64,000 nucleotides of DNA from Chloroflexota bacterium (GTDB lineage: Bacteria > Chloroflexota > Anaerolineae > Anaerolineales > Villigracilaceae), in NCBI GenBank assembly GCA_016234485.1, contig JACRBL010000029.1, forward strand, positions 278,632-342,631, read 5' to 3'. The notes below the pieces were generated by a model that did no database searches, was not told the origin of the DNA, and saw nothing but the letters and a program-made list of their open reading frames with translations. The translations under genes and the position numbers were made by a program. Below, piece by piece: positions 24,217 to 32,955 of the stretch (the stretch's first letter is position 1; every line of letters begins with the position of its first letter).

Positions 24217-26229
24217 CTATTCCCCCCCATACTCAAACGCCCCAACATCAGGCGCGCTCCCGACATAATCCTCATTGATTCCCAAAATCACCACGCCTGC
24301 GTCCACATTCGGGCTGGTGGACATCAGCGTGAAATCACCTCCGAGCGGATTCACAAACCCAGGCGGGGACTCGTGGCCGTGACATTCCAATCCCGTCGCG
24401 GCGCAGAGCAGGGACATGCTCAGGTAGTCCACCGTCTCCCAGCGGAAGTGGGGGAGCGAGGCGTCGCGGGCGGTGTGCCAGTTGTCGTAGTCCCAGTCCA
24501 TGCCTGTGGAGCCGTACCAGGATTCTTCGAAGGCGAAGCCATTTCCTTGAAAGATGTTGTTTCGCATCACCGTATTGAATCCGATGGTGATCATGCTCAT
24601 GGCGTTCAATTCGGGCGCGTTCGTGTAAAAGGTGTTGTGATACAGGAACACCACGCCATCAGGGTTGCGCGACCATTTGACGCTCGTGCTGGTGAAGTTA
24701 GTGAACAGGTTTCGAATCACCCACGTGGGACCCTGCGTGACGGGCGCGTTGGAGAACCCGACCAGCATCGTGTCCATGCGGTTGTCGCGGAAGCGATGGT
24801 TCACGCAGGCGCCTTCGGGTTCAAGCGCGTCGTCGCTGATGTGATCCATCGTGTTGTCGTAGATGTCCGCGTCGCGGGCGATTTCGGGGTTTTCGATGCC
24901 AGCCGTCGTGCCTGTGTAAATGCCGTTGAAAAAATTGTGGATATAGTTGCCGCGCACGATCGCGCCGACATGCCCGCGCACGATGATGCCCGTCCCTTCC
25001 ATGTACGTCCCTTTGACAGCGTCCCAATCCAATTCATCCACGCCTGGGTCGGAGATTTCGTTAAATTCGATTCGCGTGTCATTGCCCTGCTCGGCGCTTC
25101 CCTCCCAATTGGCGTAAATGCCAACTTGCAGGTTGTGGATGCGATTCTTTCGGATCACGACATGAGATGCGTTCATCGCGCATATGCCACAGCCGCCACC
25201 TTTGCTCCCAAAGAAACCGACCTCGAATCCTTCGATCCAGATCCAATCGCGGCCGTCCACAACGAATGCGCGGTCGAGAACGCCTGCCTGCCAGATATGG
25301 AGCGATGGGTCGTCCATGCTTTTAACGTAAAGCCAGTCGCCTTTTGTGTCGTGGAACCAGCCCTCGTTCACGGTCGCTTTTCCAGCCCCGCGGCTTCGCA
25401 GAAGCGCTTTCATGTCATTGAAACGATAAAAACGTTTCCCGTCGCGCGCTACATACCCAATGTTGTCGGGAACTTTGATGGACCAGACCTGCGTGGCTCG
25501 CTCCAAAACAGACCATTCGCCCGCGATGGTTTTTGAGCCATCAATGAAAGCGTTATCTCCCGCGGCCTTCACCTGGATCCACTGTCCCTGCGCGCCCGAA
25601 TTAGGGAAGGTGATTTCCTCGTGATAGACGCCATCGGCCACCAGCACTTGCGTCCCTGCGGCGGCGCGGTTCACGCCCTCTTGAATGGTCTGGAACGGCG
25701 CTGCCTCGGAGCCATCTCCGCCCGCGGGCGCGCTGGCGTTCACGTGGATGATCGTCTGCGGCGAGAACGTCAACGCTTCGGGCTGTGTTATCAACACGCC
25801 GCTGATCTCGGACGACTCGCTCGTCACTTTGACAAAATATTTTGTGGACTCTCTCAGCCCAAACAGACTCCCGACTAACCGACCGTCATCTATCTGAATC
25901 ATTGGATGCCCCTCGCGCCAATCCGCATCCATGCTGGACCGATAGAGGAGGGACGCGTTTTTGGGCAGGTTTTCTCCGCTGACGTAGACTCCCGCGGTCT
26001 CGATGTTCGCGACGAACTCGATCCGCGCCGACGCGAACGCGCCGCTGGGACTCGTCAGCGTGGGATCGGCTGGAGGGGGCGTGTCCGCTAAAAGGTCAGG
26101 GAGAGGCGACGCGGGGGCGAGGGTCGGGCTGGGGAGGAGAGTCGAATCCACGAGCGGAGTCGGAGTCGGGCTGGCGCAGTTGGTCAACAAAAGTGTAGCG
26201 AGGATGGGGAGGAGGCGGGCGGTTTTCAT
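24217..26229 (-). CDS. Lipoprotein with right-handed parallel beta-helix, paralogue B
   Basis: 670 residues. The lipobox LLLTNC lies at residues 13-18 and is followed by a Pro/Ser/Thr-rich tether to about residue 65. The rest matches paralogue A nearly end to end: a beta-sandwich-like segment, ASAPAGGDGSEAAPFQTIQE, helix repeats (HVVIRKNRIHNLQVGIYANW, IVRGNYIHNFFNGIYTGT) and the terminal APDVGAFEYGGE. The two differ in anchoring: A is released by signal peptidase I, B is lipid-anchored. Probably a cell-surface carbohydrate-binding or lyase protein; activity is not shown by the sequence. Confidence 0.88.
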   Translation of the reverse strand: MKTARLLPILATLLLTNCASPTPTPLVDSTLLPSPTLAPASPLPDLLADTPPPADPTLTSPSGAFASARIEFVANIETAGVYVSGENLPKNASLLYRSSMDADWREGHPMIQIDDGRLVGSLFGLRESTKYFVKVTSESSEISGVLITQPEALTFSPQTIIHVNASAPAGGDGSEAAPFQTIQEGVNRAAAGTQVLVADGVYHEEITFPNSGAQGQWIQVKAAGDNAFIDGSKTIAGEWSVLERATQVWSIKVPDNIGYVARDGKRFYRFNDMKALLRSRGAGKATVNEGWFHDTKGDWLYVKSMDDPSLHIWQAGVLDRAFVVDGRDWIWIEGFEVGFFGSKGGGCGICAMNASHVVIRKNRIHNLQVGIYANWEGSAEQGNDTRIEFNEISDPGVDELDWDAVKGTYMEGTGIIVRGHVGAIVRGNYIHNFFNGIYTGTTAGIENPEIARDADIYDNTMDHISDDALEPEGACVNHRFRDNRMDTMLVGFSNAPVTQGPTWVIRNLFTNFTSTSVKWSRNPDGVVFLYHNTFYTNAPELNAMSMITIGFNTVMRNNIFQGNGFAFEESWYGSTGMDWDYDNWHTARDASLPHFRWETVDYLSMSLLCAATGLECHGHESPPGFVNPLGGDFTLMSTSPNVDAGVVILGINEDYVGSAPDVGAFEYGGE

Positions 26230-26409
26230 TGGGCGAACTATATCATTCGGCGTTAAAAAATCAATCCCTCGCTGGGGGCGAGGGAAATCTCCCCTAATAA
26301 ATCAGGGGAGAACGCCTCTGACCGCTTTCTGCCAAACTCTCTACAATTTGAGCATATCAAAATAGGATGTTTACCGAAAGGCATCCGCAAAATTAAAGAG
26401 GAGTTTGCA

Positions 26410-27564
26410 ATGAAACGCATCACTACGATTTTGTCCATCATTATGGCCGCGTCCATGTTCCTTGCGGCTTGCGCGCCCGCCGCGACGCCCGTCCCCACCG
26501 AAGAACCCGTCGTCCCCACCGAGACGGTCGCGCCCACCTTACCGCCCACCCCTGAGTGGACTGGTCCCGAAGGCGCTCTCGTGGCCGTGATGGCCGATTC
26601 CGCCCCGACCCTCGACGGTGTCGCGGACGACGCGGCCTGGGCCAACGCCGAAGAGATCGTCATCGAAGTCAAGAGCGGCTTCAATGGCTATTCTACCGAA
26701 GTTCACCTGAAAGCCATCTACACCGAAGACAGCATCTACTTCCTGATGACCTATGCCGACCCGACCGAATCCTGGTTCCGCTCGCCGTGGCAGAAGCAGG
26801 AAGATGGCACGTGGAAACAGATCAAGGATCCCGATGACAAGGGCGGCGACAACAACCTGTATTACGAAGACAAGTTTGCTTTCATCTGGCCGATCAACAA
26901 CAGCATCGTGGACTTCGAGACCAAGGGTTGCGACACCGCCTGCCACGTGGCCGATGGTACGGGCAAGCCCTTCGGCAATAAATTCACGGCTGGCGAAGGT
27001 CAACTGGGCGACATCTGGCACTGGAAATCCATCCGCAACCTCGGACAGATTGACGATCAGTATCTGGATTGGACTGCCTACGACGCCGAGAAGTCCAAAG
27101 AGGCTGGCCGCAAGAGCGACCCGAAGGACTCCGGCGGCTACAGCGACAACTTTGCCTCCATGCCCGACCCCGCCGACGCCACCAAGACCGTAGCCGACAA
27201 GAGCAAGCCTGGCTTCACTTCCGCCAGCATTGACGGCACAACCGCCGCCCCCGGCTTCATCCTCGATAGCGAAAAGGTCGCCCTCGATCAGGCCGCCCTC
27301 GACGCTCTGGCTGTTGGTTCCTACATCCCCGGCATCGTCAAGAGCCAGATTGTCGGCGACCGCGGCAACATCTCCGCTGGTTGGAAGTATGCCGATGGCA
27401 TGTGGACAATCGAGTTTGGCCGCCTGCTGAATACCGGCTCCGAGTTCGACGTGCAATTCTCCGACCTGACCGCCCTGTACTACTTCGGCGTGGCCGTGTT
27501 CGAGAACGCCCAGGTTCGCCATGCCTTCCAGAAGGGCGCCTCGGTGTTGGTTTTCAAACCGTAA
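26410..27564 (+). CDS. Ethylbenzene-dehydrogenase-gamma-like heme-binding lipoprotein
   Basis: 384 residues. Lipobox LAACAP near residue 21, Pro/Thr-rich tether to about 45, then a domain of the EB_dh / DMSO-reductase-gamma type (TLDGVADDAAWANAEEIVIE ... EVHLKAIYTEDSIYFLM ... KFAFIWPIN). Near residue 175 is KGCDTACHVADG, a CxxxCH motif with one residue more than the usual CxxCH. The C-terminal half ends KGASVLVFKP. The family binds b-type heme and passes electrons to or from molybdoenzymes, but no molybdoenzyme gene is nearby. Function inferred. Confidence 0.8.
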   Translation: MKRITTILSIIMAASMFLAACAPAATPVPTEEPVVPTETVAPTLPPTPEWTGPEGALVAVMADSAPTLDGVADDAAWANAEEIVIEVKSGFNGYSTEVHLKAIYTEDSIYFLMTYADPTESWFRSPWQKQEDGTWKQIKDPDDKGGDNNLYYEDKFAFIWPINNSIVDFETKGCDTACHVADGTGKPFGNKFTAGEGQLGDIWHWKSIRNLGQIDDQYLDWTAYDAEKSKEAGRKSDPKDSGGYSDNFASMPDPADATKTVADKSKPGFTSASIDGTTAAPGFILDSEKVALDQAALDALAVGSYIPGIVKSQIVGDRGNISAGWKYADGMWTIEFGRLLNTGSEFDVQFSDLTALYYFGVAVFENAQVRHAFQKGASVLVFKP

Positions 27565-27590
27565 CAGATTTTTTCTCCTCCATAGTGCAA

Positions 27591-27621
27591 GAAAGGCCGG
27601 GCGTCACAGCCCGGCCTTTCC
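27591..27621 (+). terminator. Intrinsic terminator GAAAGGCCGGG/CCCGGCCTTTC
   Basis: Perfect hairpin 27 bases downstream of the heme lipoprotein stop. Confidence 0.85.
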
Positions 27622-27650
27622 ATTTAGGTTCTCCCGGATTTGGAGGAAAA

Positions 27651-27822
27651 GAGCATAAACACGAAGGACACAAAGTGTCACAAAGGGAAAAGACCTCTTG
27701 ATTTTTCGGGCTTTTCCTTCGTTGCCTTCCCTGGCGCCGCCCGCCACACTTGCACCGCACTGCGTTTGGTGCAGTGCAGGTGGGGCAGGTGTGTGCACCT
27801 TTGTGTTTAAAAGGTTTTCCTG
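27651..27822. repeat. GAAGGACACAAAG-type repeat with nested CTGGCG palindrome
   Basis: Left arm ACGAAGGACACAAAGTGTCACAAAGGG and right arm CACCTTTGTGTTTAAAAGG enclose a nested block starting CCCTGGCGCCGCCCGCCAC and a TGCACCGCACTGCG / GTGCAGTGCAGG hairpin. The outer arms are related to the elements at 30839 and 47785. Confidence 0.65.
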
Positions 27823-27837
27823 AAAATGGATGAATCC

Positions 27838-28503
27838 TTACTCTTTCCCCATCTTCTCAAACAAATGATGCTCGTACGCGTAGGCGGCCAGTTCGATGCG
27901 GTTATTCAAATGCAACTTCTCAAACATGGCGCCGATGTAATTTCCCACGGTCTTTTCGCTCAAATTAAGCAGGCTGGCGATCTCGGCATTGGTCTTGCCG
28001 CGCGCCAATGGGACCAGCACATCCATCTCGCGGTTGGTGAGGTCGCGGAATGCGTCTTCGTCCGCTTTGCGTTCGGCCTCGCGGACGCGCAAAAGCAGGC
28101 GCGCGGTCGTGGCTGGGTCGAGAACCGATTCGCCTCGCGCTGCGGCTTGAATCGCCCGCAGGAGATCGTCCGTTTCCACCTGTTTTAGCACATAGCCCAC
28201 CGCGCCCGCGCGAATGGCGAGCGCCACCAGTTCATCGTCCGCGAAGGAGGTGAGCATCACCACTTTGCTGGATGGAAACTTCTTCGTGATCTGGCGCGTG
28301 GCTTCGATGCCGCCTTCGCCAGGCAGGCGAATGTCCATCAGCGTTACGTCGGGTTGCAGGGCTTCCACGGCTTTCACGGCCTCGCCCGCCGCGCTGGCCT
28401 CGCCGATCACTTCCATATCGGGCTGGTCGTTCAGCAGGGTCGTCAGGCCAAGTCGGACGATGGCGTGATCGTCCACGAGCAGGATGCGGATTTTCTTTGT
28501 CAT
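27838..28503 (-). CDS. NarL/LuxR-type response regulator
   Basis: 221 residues from ATG 28503, which overlaps the kinase stop in an ATGA junction. Receiver domain with acidic pair LLVDDH, phosphoacceptor Asp57 in TLMDIRLPG and Lys in YVLKQVE; C-terminal LuxR-type helix-turn-helix LTNREMDVLVPLARGKTNAE. It is the output partner of the kinase encoded immediately upstream. Target genes are not visible; the adjacent heme lipoprotein gene is one candidate. Confidence 0.93.
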   Translation of the reverse strand: MTKKIRILLVDDHAIVRLGLTTLLNDQPDMEVIGEASAAGEAVKAVEALQPDVTLMDIRLPGEGGIEATRQITKKFPSSKVVMLTSFADDELVALAIRAGAVGYVLKQVETDDLLRAIQAAARGESVLDPATTARLLLRVREAERKADEDAFRDLTNREMDVLVPLARGKTNAEIASLLNLSEKTVGNYIGAMFEKLHLNNRIELAAYAYEHHLFEKMGKE

Positions 28504-29894
28504 TGCTGATCCACCCACGGAATCACGAGCGTCACTTCCGTGCCTTTGCTGGTTTCAAATTCGATCGTTCCATTCAACAGGCGGGCGCGATCACGCATGT
28601 TGCTCAGGCCGTATCCCTGTTTGGCGCTGGGGGAGATGCCCACGCCGTCGTCCTTGATGGCGATGCGTAAATGTTCGCCCTCGTCGCGCGCGGAGATGTG
28701 GACGCGTTGCGCCTGTGCGTGCCGCACCGTGTTTGATAGCGCCTCGTTGACGATGGCCGCCACGTGACTCGAGCGCATGGGCGAGAGGTTTTTCTGACCC
28801 GGCAATTGAATATCGAGCGTGATGCCGATCATCGAGTTGTAGTGCGGATCGTCCGAAAGACGCGTCAAGAGGACGGGCAGCGGGTCGGCCACCTTCGGGG
28901 TGGATTCGTGCAATTCGGCCAGATTCCGCCTCAGGTCCGCGATGGAATCGTTGATGACCACCACGGCGCGCTTGAGACGTTTGTCAAACTCGCTTTCGGG
29001 AGCGGCCAGGCGCGCGGCGGATTCCACCAGCAGTCCGGCGGTGTACACTTTTTGGATCGCGCCGTCGTGCAGTTCACGCGCCAGGCGTTCATGGTCAGCG
29101 TTGAGGATCTGTTGTTGTTCCAGTTCTTCGATGCGGCGCTGGGTTTCCACGTCGAAGATTTCCAGCGCGCGGATGATGGCGTATGCGACGATCGCCGCGA
29201 CCGCCGAACGGAAAACCCAGGGCGGGATTCCAATTGCTTCTGTAAACGTGGTTGTGTTGAGAATATTGCCAGGAAAAAAATGGACAGGCGGCGGAATGAT
29301 TCCAGCCAGCCAGGCGTAGATGGCAAGCGAGATTCCGGCGATTTGAAAAGTCTGAATGATCTTGGGGACGTTTAGGGGGCGAATGCGCTTCATGGTATGC
29401 ACACGCAGGCCATAGGCCGCGAGCAGTCCGCCAGGAAAACCGATGAAGTAACGGGCGAGCGCGTTGGCAGTATGTCGCCATAAATATTCATCTGTAAATC
29501 GCGGGAGGAGGATGAAACTCACGCCCAGCCATGTCAGAAAAAAAATCGCCGCCAGCCATTGGCGTTGATTCCCGCGCGGGCGGAGGACGGTCAACCCGAA
29601 TTGAAGCAGGCAGGTGAACGAAATCGCCAGCAGAATCAGGTGGATTCGGTAAAGGGTTTGCATGATGGCGGAATTGAGATACTCGGCCTGGATGGGTATG
29701 AACAGGTCGCCCCATTCAAAAAAGCCGTGCGTGATGCCAAAGGCCGCCAGCCAGCGCAGACTGCGCGCCAGCTCCAGCCGCGAGGAACGCCGCGTTTGCA
29801 GGATGATGGCGAAGCCAAGAATGAAGAATACCAACCCATAAACGAAAAGGATGATTTCGTGGTTGATCTCGAAAAATTCAGAGAGGCTGATCAT
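28500..29894 (-). CDS. NarL-type sensor histidine kinase with multi-span membrane N-terminus
   Basis: 464 residues. About seven hydrophobic segments cover residues 10-240, an input domain of the membrane-embedded kind. HisKA_3 dimerisation segment with phospho-His in RLARELHDGAIQKVYTAG (near 270), then an HATPase domain with N-box NEALSNTVRHAQA and G-box IKDDGVGISPSAKQGYGLSN. Translationally coupled to its response regulator (4-base overlap). On the minus strand TACAAT lies 10 bases before the ATG. The signal is unknown, perhaps a membrane or lipophilic one. Confidence 0.92.
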   Translation of the reverse strand: MISLSEFFEINHEIILFVYGLVFFILGFAIILQTRRSSRLELARSLRWLAAFGITHGFFEWGDLFIPIQAEYLNSAIMQTLYRIHLILLAISFTCLLQFGLTVLRPRGNQRQWLAAIFFLTWLGVSFILLPRFTDEYLWRHTANALARYFIGFPGGLLAAYGLRVHTMKRIRPLNVPKIIQTFQIAGISLAIYAWLAGIIPPPVHFFPGNILNTTTFTEAIGIPPWVFRSAVAAIVAYAIIRALEIFDVETQRRIEELEQQQILNADHERLARELHDGAIQKVYTAGLLVESAARLAAPESEFDKRLKRAVVVINDSIADLRRNLAELHESTPKVADPLPVLLTRLSDDPHYNSMIGITLDIQLPGQKNLSPMRSSHVAAIVNEALSNTVRHAQAQRVHISARDEGEHLRIAIKDDGVGISPSAKQGYGLSNMRDRARLLNGTIEFETSKGTEVTLVIPWVDQQ

Positions 29895-30096
29895 GGTGGG
29901 CGGTATTGTAGCATGGAGGTTGTTGCGCCGCCTATTTTGAGCGGCTCAGATTGGATTCCGATAGGCTCGGATTTGCCTTCCACCCTGCCCTTCTCTTGGA
30001 ACAGTGGCTTTGGAGCGGAAAGCGCCAGGCGGGATATAATCCACTCGCCAGCCAGCAACAAATTTCGATACCTAAACGCGAAGACTTAATTTCCCC

Positions 30097-30867
30097 ATGG
30101 CCCTCCGCATTCTCAACGGTTTCACCAAATCGCTTCCGTGGCCGCCGTATAAAAAAATTGGCGCGGTCTGTTTGCTGGCCGAGACGAGCGACGGCCTTCT
30201 GCTTGTGGACTCTGGCATAGGCTTGCAGGATTATCACCGTCCCTCGCGCATGATGCGCGATTTTATGAACGTGATGCAAGCCATCCGCGACCCTGAGATT
30301 GCCATCGTCCGCCAACTGGCGCGGCTGGGATACAAACCCGCAGACGTGCGTCACATCGTTCTCACGCATCTGCATCTTGATCACGCCGGCGGTCTGCCCG
30401 ATTTTCCAAACGCGATGGTGCATGTCTTTCAGCGCGAGTTTCAAGCGTGGAAACATCCGCGTAAATTGTTTGAAATCCCATACGATAAATCTCACTTCGC
30501 GCACGGCCCACGCTGGAGCTTTCATCAACTGGAGGGGGAGAAGTGGTGCGGTTTTGACGCCGTCCGCCTCGCGGGACTCGAACCCGAAGTCTGGCTGGTT
30601 CCGCTCCCCGGCCACACATCGGGGCATTGCGGCGTCGCGCTCCAAACCGAAACGGGTTGGATTTTCCAATGTGGCGATGCGGTCCCCGTCAATTTGGATC
30701 TTCGCCCTGGCATGGTTCTGTTTTACCGTCCCACCATCGGCGCAAATGTCCCGCGCTTGAAAGCCTTCGCCAAAGCGCATCCCGAAGTCCGCATGATCGC
30801 GGGGCATATGGATTTGGATTTTTTTCTAGAAGGAGGTCTCTCCCGTAATCAGCGGGAAAGAACCTAA
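30097..30867 (+). CDS. Metallo-beta-lactamase-fold hydrolase (lactonase-like), copy 1
   Basis: 256 residues. Metal-binding motif THLHLDHAGGL, further His in LPGHTSGHCG and Asp in QCGDAVP, and final His in IAGHMDLD, the order seen in AHL-lactonase/AttM-like proteins. The last dozen residues (LEGGLSRNQRERT) and the stop codon come from a dispersed repeat that begins at about 30839. A TATAAT box lies at 30035-30040. The next gene is a paralogue. Substrate not known. Confidence 0.85.
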   Translation: MALRILNGFTKSLPWPPYKKIGAVCLLAETSDGLLLVDSGIGLQDYHRPSRMMRDFMNVMQAIRDPEIAIVRQLARLGYKPADVRHIVLTHLHLDHAGGLPDFPNAMVHVFQREFQAWKHPRKLFEIPYDKSHFAHGPRWSFHQLEGEKWCGFDAVRLAGLEPEVWLVPLPGHTSGHCGVALQTETGWIFQCGDAVPVNLDLRPGMVLFYRPTIGANVPRLKAFAKAHPEVRMIAGHMDLDFFLEGGLSRNQRERT

Positions 30868-30975
30868 CCACAAAGGACACAAAGTACACAAAGGGGGAAA
30901 AGGGATAAATTTTACAGGCGGTTTTCCTTAGTGACCTTAGTGTCCTTTGTGGTTAAAAGGTTTTAAAAACGGTAG
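30839..30975. repeat. ACCACAAAGGACAC miniature element, copy A
   Basis: Runs from CTCCCGTAATCAGCGGGAAAG through AACCACAAAGGACACAAAGT, GGCGGTTTTCCTTAGTGACC and TGTCCTTTGTGGTTAAAAGG. The reverse complement of 47785-47940 matches it over most of its length. It supplies the 3' end of the preceding coding sequence. Confidence 0.85.
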
Positions 30976-30995
30976 AACCAAAAGGAGAAAATACT

Positions 30996-31742
30996 ATGAC
31001 CATCCACCTGATGAATTGCTTCACCGACAACGCCCGCTGGCCGAGCAATATGAAAACGGGCATGGTTTGTCTCTTGATCGAATCCGAGCAGGGATTGATT
31101 CTCGTGGACACAGGTCTTGGTACTCGGGACTATTCCGACCCCACCTGGTTTACTCAATTCTTCCGCGTCATCACGGTCATGCCATTCGATGTGAACGAGG
31201 CCGCGCTCAACCGCATCCGCGCGCTGGGATTCGATCCCGCGGACGTGAAGCACATCATCCTCACGCACATGCACTTCGATCACTGCGGCGGCCTGCCCGA
31301 TTTTCCGCACGCGCAGGTCCACGTTCACAAACGTGAGTACGACGCCTTCACAGGGAAAAGTTTCAATTGGAAAAATGCCGCATACATTCCACGCAACCTG
31401 GCGCACAAGCCCGAACTAACGCTTTACGAAACGATCGACTCGAAATGGTTCGATTTCGATGCCATTCGCCTGCCCTTCTCGCCCGAAATATATTTCATTC
31501 CCCTCTTCGGCCACTCGGCAGGACATTGCGGCGTCGTCATTAAAACCAACGATGGCTGGTTCCTCCACGCAGGCGACTCGTCTGCCGTCTACAACGACAC
31601 GACCCCCAAATGGCTCATCCACCTCGTCCTCGGTCCCCATGATGCGCGCCTCAGAAAATTCAAACAAGATCACCCCGAAGTCCTAATCACCAACAGCCAC
31701 ATGTTTCCCGAATTCTTCGATCAACATTCCACCATCTCCTGA
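30996..31742 (+). CDS. Metallo-beta-lactamase-fold hydrolase (lactonase-like), copy 2
   Basis: 248 residues. THMHFDHCGGL metal motif, GHSAGHCG, HAGDSSAVYND and SHMFPEFFDQ. Clearly homologous to the preceding gene along its length, so the two arose by duplication. AAGGAGAAAATACT before ATG 30996 is a good ribosome-binding site. It is followed closely by an MFS gene, possibly in one transcript. Confidence 0.87.
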   Translation: MTIHLMNCFTDNARWPSNMKTGMVCLLIESEQGLILVDTGLGTRDYSDPTWFTQFFRVITVMPFDVNEAALNRIRALGFDPADVKHIILTHMHFDHCGGLPDFPHAQVHVHKREYDAFTGKSFNWKNAAYIPRNLAHKPELTLYETIDSKWFDFDAIRLPFSPEIYFIPLFGHSAGHCGVVIKTNDGWFLHAGDSSAVYNDTTPKWLIHLVLGPHDARLRKFKQDHPEVLITNSHMFPEFFDQHSTIS

Positions 31743-31775
31743 CACCTGAAACGTGACACTTGAAACTTGGCTTCC
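31741..31775. repeat. ACCTGAAACGTGACACTTGAAAC word repeat
   Basis: Short gap made of ACCTGAAAC / ACTTGAAAC words; the same words form the gap before hemW (32908-32975) and part of the femX coding region (54449-54482). Confidence 0.6.
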
Positions 31776-32924
31776 ATGTACCTCCTCATCGAATTCCTTG
31801 ACGAACTCGTCTTCGGCGTGGGCGAAACCGCCTGGCCGCTCATCCGCGACGACCTCCATCTGAACTACACCCAGATCGGCTTGCTCCTCAGCGTCCCTGG
31901 CATCATCGCCGCCTTCATCGAACCCTTCATCGGCATCCTCGGCGACGTGTGGAAGCGCCGCGCCCTCATCCTTGCGGGCGGCGTCTTCTTCACGCTCTCC
32001 CTCGTTTTCACAGCCATCAGCCACTCTTTCCTCTTTCTTCTTTTCTCTTTCATTCTTTTCTTCCCCATGTCGGGCGCGTTCGTCTCCCTCTCCCAAGCCT
32101 CGCTGATGGACTCCGCCCCCGACCGCCACGAACAAAACATGGCGCGCTGGACCTTCGCTGGCTCGCTCGGCGTTCTCACTGGACCTCTCCTGCTCGGACT
32201 CTTCATCTACCTCGGACTTGGCTGGCGCGGGACGTACGCCCTCCTCGCCGCGTTGTCGACCCTCATCCTGATCCTCGCCTTTCGCCGCGTCCCGCCCGAT
32301 CGCGCGCCGGCCGCGGCGTTTCCATCTTTTCGCGCCGTCCTCGAAGGATTCCGCGCGGCCTTCTCGGCCCTCAAACGCCGCGAAATCTGGCGCTGGCTGC
32401 TCCTGCTCGAATTCGCCGACCTGATGATGGACGTGCTTCTCAGTTTCCTCGCCCTCTACTTCGTGGACGTGGCGCTGGTCAGCGAATCGCAGGCCGGCAT
32501 CGCGGTCACCTTCTGGCTGGCTCTCGGCCTCTTCACCGACTTTGCTTTCATCCCCTTCATTGACCGCCAGCCGAACAGCATAAAATTCCTGCGTCTCACC
32601 GCGGCCGCGCAACTCATCTTCTTCCCACTCTTTCTCCTCATCCCAGGCTTCCTCCCCAAACTCGCGGTCATCGTGCTCGTCAATTTTTGCAATACGGGCT
32701 GGTATCCTATCTTGCAGGGACGGTTATACTCAGCCCTCCCAGGCCAATCCGCCAGCCTCATGGCAATCGGCGCGGTCACCACTCCGCTCGCCAAAGCGCT
32801 CCCTCTCCTCATCGGCTTCCTCGCCGACCAATTCGGCCTTGGAATCGCGATGTGGATTCTCCTCCTCGGCCCAATCGCGCTCCTCATCGGTCTTCCTCGC
32901 CGCAACCTGACACCTGACACCTGA
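31776..32924 (+). CDS. MFS transporter
   Basis: 382 residues if the ATG at 31776 is used; a TTG at 31767 is the alternative. About eleven to twelve spans, with the motif GILGDVWKRRALILAGGVFF after span two and SGAFVSLSQASLMDSAPDRH, which resembles sugar or drug MFS proteins. Residues 190-210 (ALKRREIWRWLLLLEFADLM) mark the central loop. Upstream and downstream gaps are repeat words, so no clear ribosome-binding site exists. Substrate unknown. Confidence 0.85.
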   Translation: MYLLIEFLDELVFGVGETAWPLIRDDLHLNYTQIGLLLSVPGIIAAFIEPFIGILGDVWKRRALILAGGVFFTLSLVFTAISHSFLFLLFSFILFFPMSGAFVSLSQASLMDSAPDRHEQNMARWTFAGSLGVLTGPLLLGLFIYLGLGWRGTYALLAALSTLILILAFRRVPPDRAPAAAFPSFRAVLEGFRAAFSALKRREIWRWLLLLEFADLMMDVLLSFLALYFVDVALVSESQAGIAVTFWLALGLFTDFAFIPFIDRQPNSIKFLRLTAAAQLIFFPLFLLIPGFLPKLAVIVLVNFCNTGWYPILQGRLYSALPGQSASLMAIGAVTTPLAKALPLLIGFLADQFGLGIAMWILLLGPIALLIGLPRRNLTPDT

Positions 32925-32955
32925 CACGTGAAACTTGAAACTTGGAATCTGAAAC

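Noticed and set aside
19474..26229. Assigning the beta-helix proteins as NosD of a nitrous-oxide reductase cluster
   Set aside because: No nosZ, nosF, nosY or nosL gene is nearby, and the DUF1565-type entry and N-terminal sandwich are unlike NosD.
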